Below are positions 63,395 to 64,000 of a stretch of DNA of 64,000 nt, piece by piece. Each line of letters starts with the position of its first letter. The stretch's first letter is position 1. Where the stretch lies: positions 332,283 to 396,282 of the forward strand of contig NZ_FNUM01000002.1 of NCBI RefSeq assembly GCF_900107995.1. The letters are read 5' to 3'. This DNA is from Alcanivorax sp. DSM 26293 (GTDB lineage Bacteria; Pseudomonadota; Gammaproteobacteria; Pseudomonadales; Alcanivoracaceae). The notes under the pieces are model-generated. The model was not told where the DNA came from. It worked only from the letters and a program-made list of their open reading frames with translations, and searched no databases. The position numbers and the translations under genes were made by a program.

Positions 63395-64000
63395 CTACTG
63401 ATCGGCAGTGTTACTGCTCAGCCGTCCCAGGTTGAGGTCCACGTCGCCCTCATCGCGCAGCAGTGCCACCACCTGGCGGAAACTGCGTTGCCCTTCAATA
63501 TTACCAAGCTGAAGCAGCGCAGCCTGTTGCTGGACTTCGGACAGAGGCTCAACGTTACCGTCTTCCACACGGGTTACCTGATAAGCAACCAGGGAACCAT
63601 CTCCCACCCGAGTCAGCTCGATGGAGGAAGGCGCACCTTCATTGCTCTTGGGCAAGGCAAAAGCACCGTTGACCACTTCCATGAACGGCTCGGCGCCACC
63701 GCGCTGAAGCCCTTCCTGTTCCTCGATTTCGCTACCAAACAGGGAGGCGATCTCATCCAGTGTTGCCCCTTGCTGTAATTGCTCCTCTGCCTGGGCGGAC
63801 AACTGCTGGGCCTTGTCCGCTGCCAGCTCGGCCTTGAGCCGCTCGCGAATCACAGCGGCGACGTCCTCCAGTGGCAGAGCTTCGGCAGGCTTTTCTTCAG
63901 CAATGCGAACCGCCAGATACTCACCCGGCGCCGTTTCGATCAGATCACTGTTATGGCGATCCTTACGCACCTGATCGCTGTTAAGTGCCTGTTGAACCTG
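63395..64000 (-). CDS. ppiD: Periplasmic folding chaperone PpiD, C-terminal part
   Basis: The gene continues beyond the right window edge; about 201 codons are visible and no start lies inside the window. The frame is open from 64000 (reads QVQQALNSDQVRKDRHNSD) to the stop at 63395. The sequence YLAVRIAEEKPAEALPLEDV and LFGSEIEEQEGLQRGG, with regular helical linkers, matches the C-terminal region of SurA_N-3/PpiD proteins after the parvulin domain. Location next to fabI, as in Pseudomonas, supports the call. PpiD is an inner-membrane-anchored chaperone at the Sec exit. Confidence 0.85.
   Translation of the reverse strand, partial: QVQQALNSDQVRKDRHNSDLIETAPGEYLAVRIAEEKPAEALPLEDVAAVIRERLKAELAADKAQQLSAQAEEQLQQGATLDEIASLFGSEIEEQEGLQRGGAEPFMEVVNGAFALPKSNEGAPSSIELTRVGDGSLVAYQVTRVEDGNVEPLSEVQQQAALLQLGNIEGQRSFRQVVALLRDEGDVDLNLGRLSSNTADQ

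Overview
The window looks like a chromosomal segment of a marine gammaproteobacterium related to Alcanivorax or Marinobacter, with Pseudomonas-type gene order in its right third. This is inferred from the encoded families: a GntR-prpBC-acnD methylcitrate operon, ThrH, AlgP, a PA1838-type CysI followed by a DUF934 gene, FimL next to NudC, and the order nhaB, dnaQ-rnhA-methyltransferase, gloB-mltD, yej transporter, fabI, ppiD. As I recall it, this last block mirrors the P. aeruginosa PAO1 region from ppiD to cysI. Genes are dense, GC-rich and mostly closed by hairpin terminators. I see no prophage, insertion sequence, rRNA operon or CRISPR array.

Layout. 1-4090: propionate (2-methylcitrate) operon on the minus strand with its GntR regulator and three copies of a candidate operator. 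4091-11724: six exported or envelope proteins on the minus strand resembling the Acinetobacter fil cluster (FilA to FilF). It has the parts list of a Fap-type fibre system: an abundant small secreted protein followed by a hairpin terminator, a C39 peptidase, a beta barrel with an N-terminal helical region, a FadL-like barrel and two lipoproteins. 12030-19855: pabB, thrH, cysB with a divergent TSUP exporter, a 5'-nucleotidase, algP, a PilZ gene coupled to an unknown gene, and a DUF3108 gene. 19916-24052: DUF2489 and PGPGW membrane proteins, then the methionine salvage genes mtnA-B-D-C. 24157-31496: rlmG, tRNA-Pro, a YbhB-like protein, thpR, rimO, a DMT transporter, a lipoprotein hydrolase and an AarF/UbiB kinase.

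31593-38365: a methyltransferase, lon, rluA, a stand-alone SET protein, and an intact fusion of haloalkane dehalogenase with O6-alkylguanine-DNA alkyltransferase, then an M48 lipoprotein protease. 38519-45964: nfuA, a DUF2970 protein, cysI with its DUF934 partner, zntB, an AcuI/YhdH oxidoreductase, sohB and a membrane protein. 45977-64000: nudC-fimL, nhaB, dnaQ, rnhA, a methyltransferase, gloB, mltD, the yejAA'BEF peptide ABC transporter with two tandem binding proteins, fabI, and the C-terminal end of ppiD, cut by the window edge.

The two most unusual items are the fil/fap-like operon with a terminator after its first gene, and the dehalogenase-alkyltransferase fusion. Several families of intergenic palindromes recur. 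One of them supplies the stop codon of rlmG.
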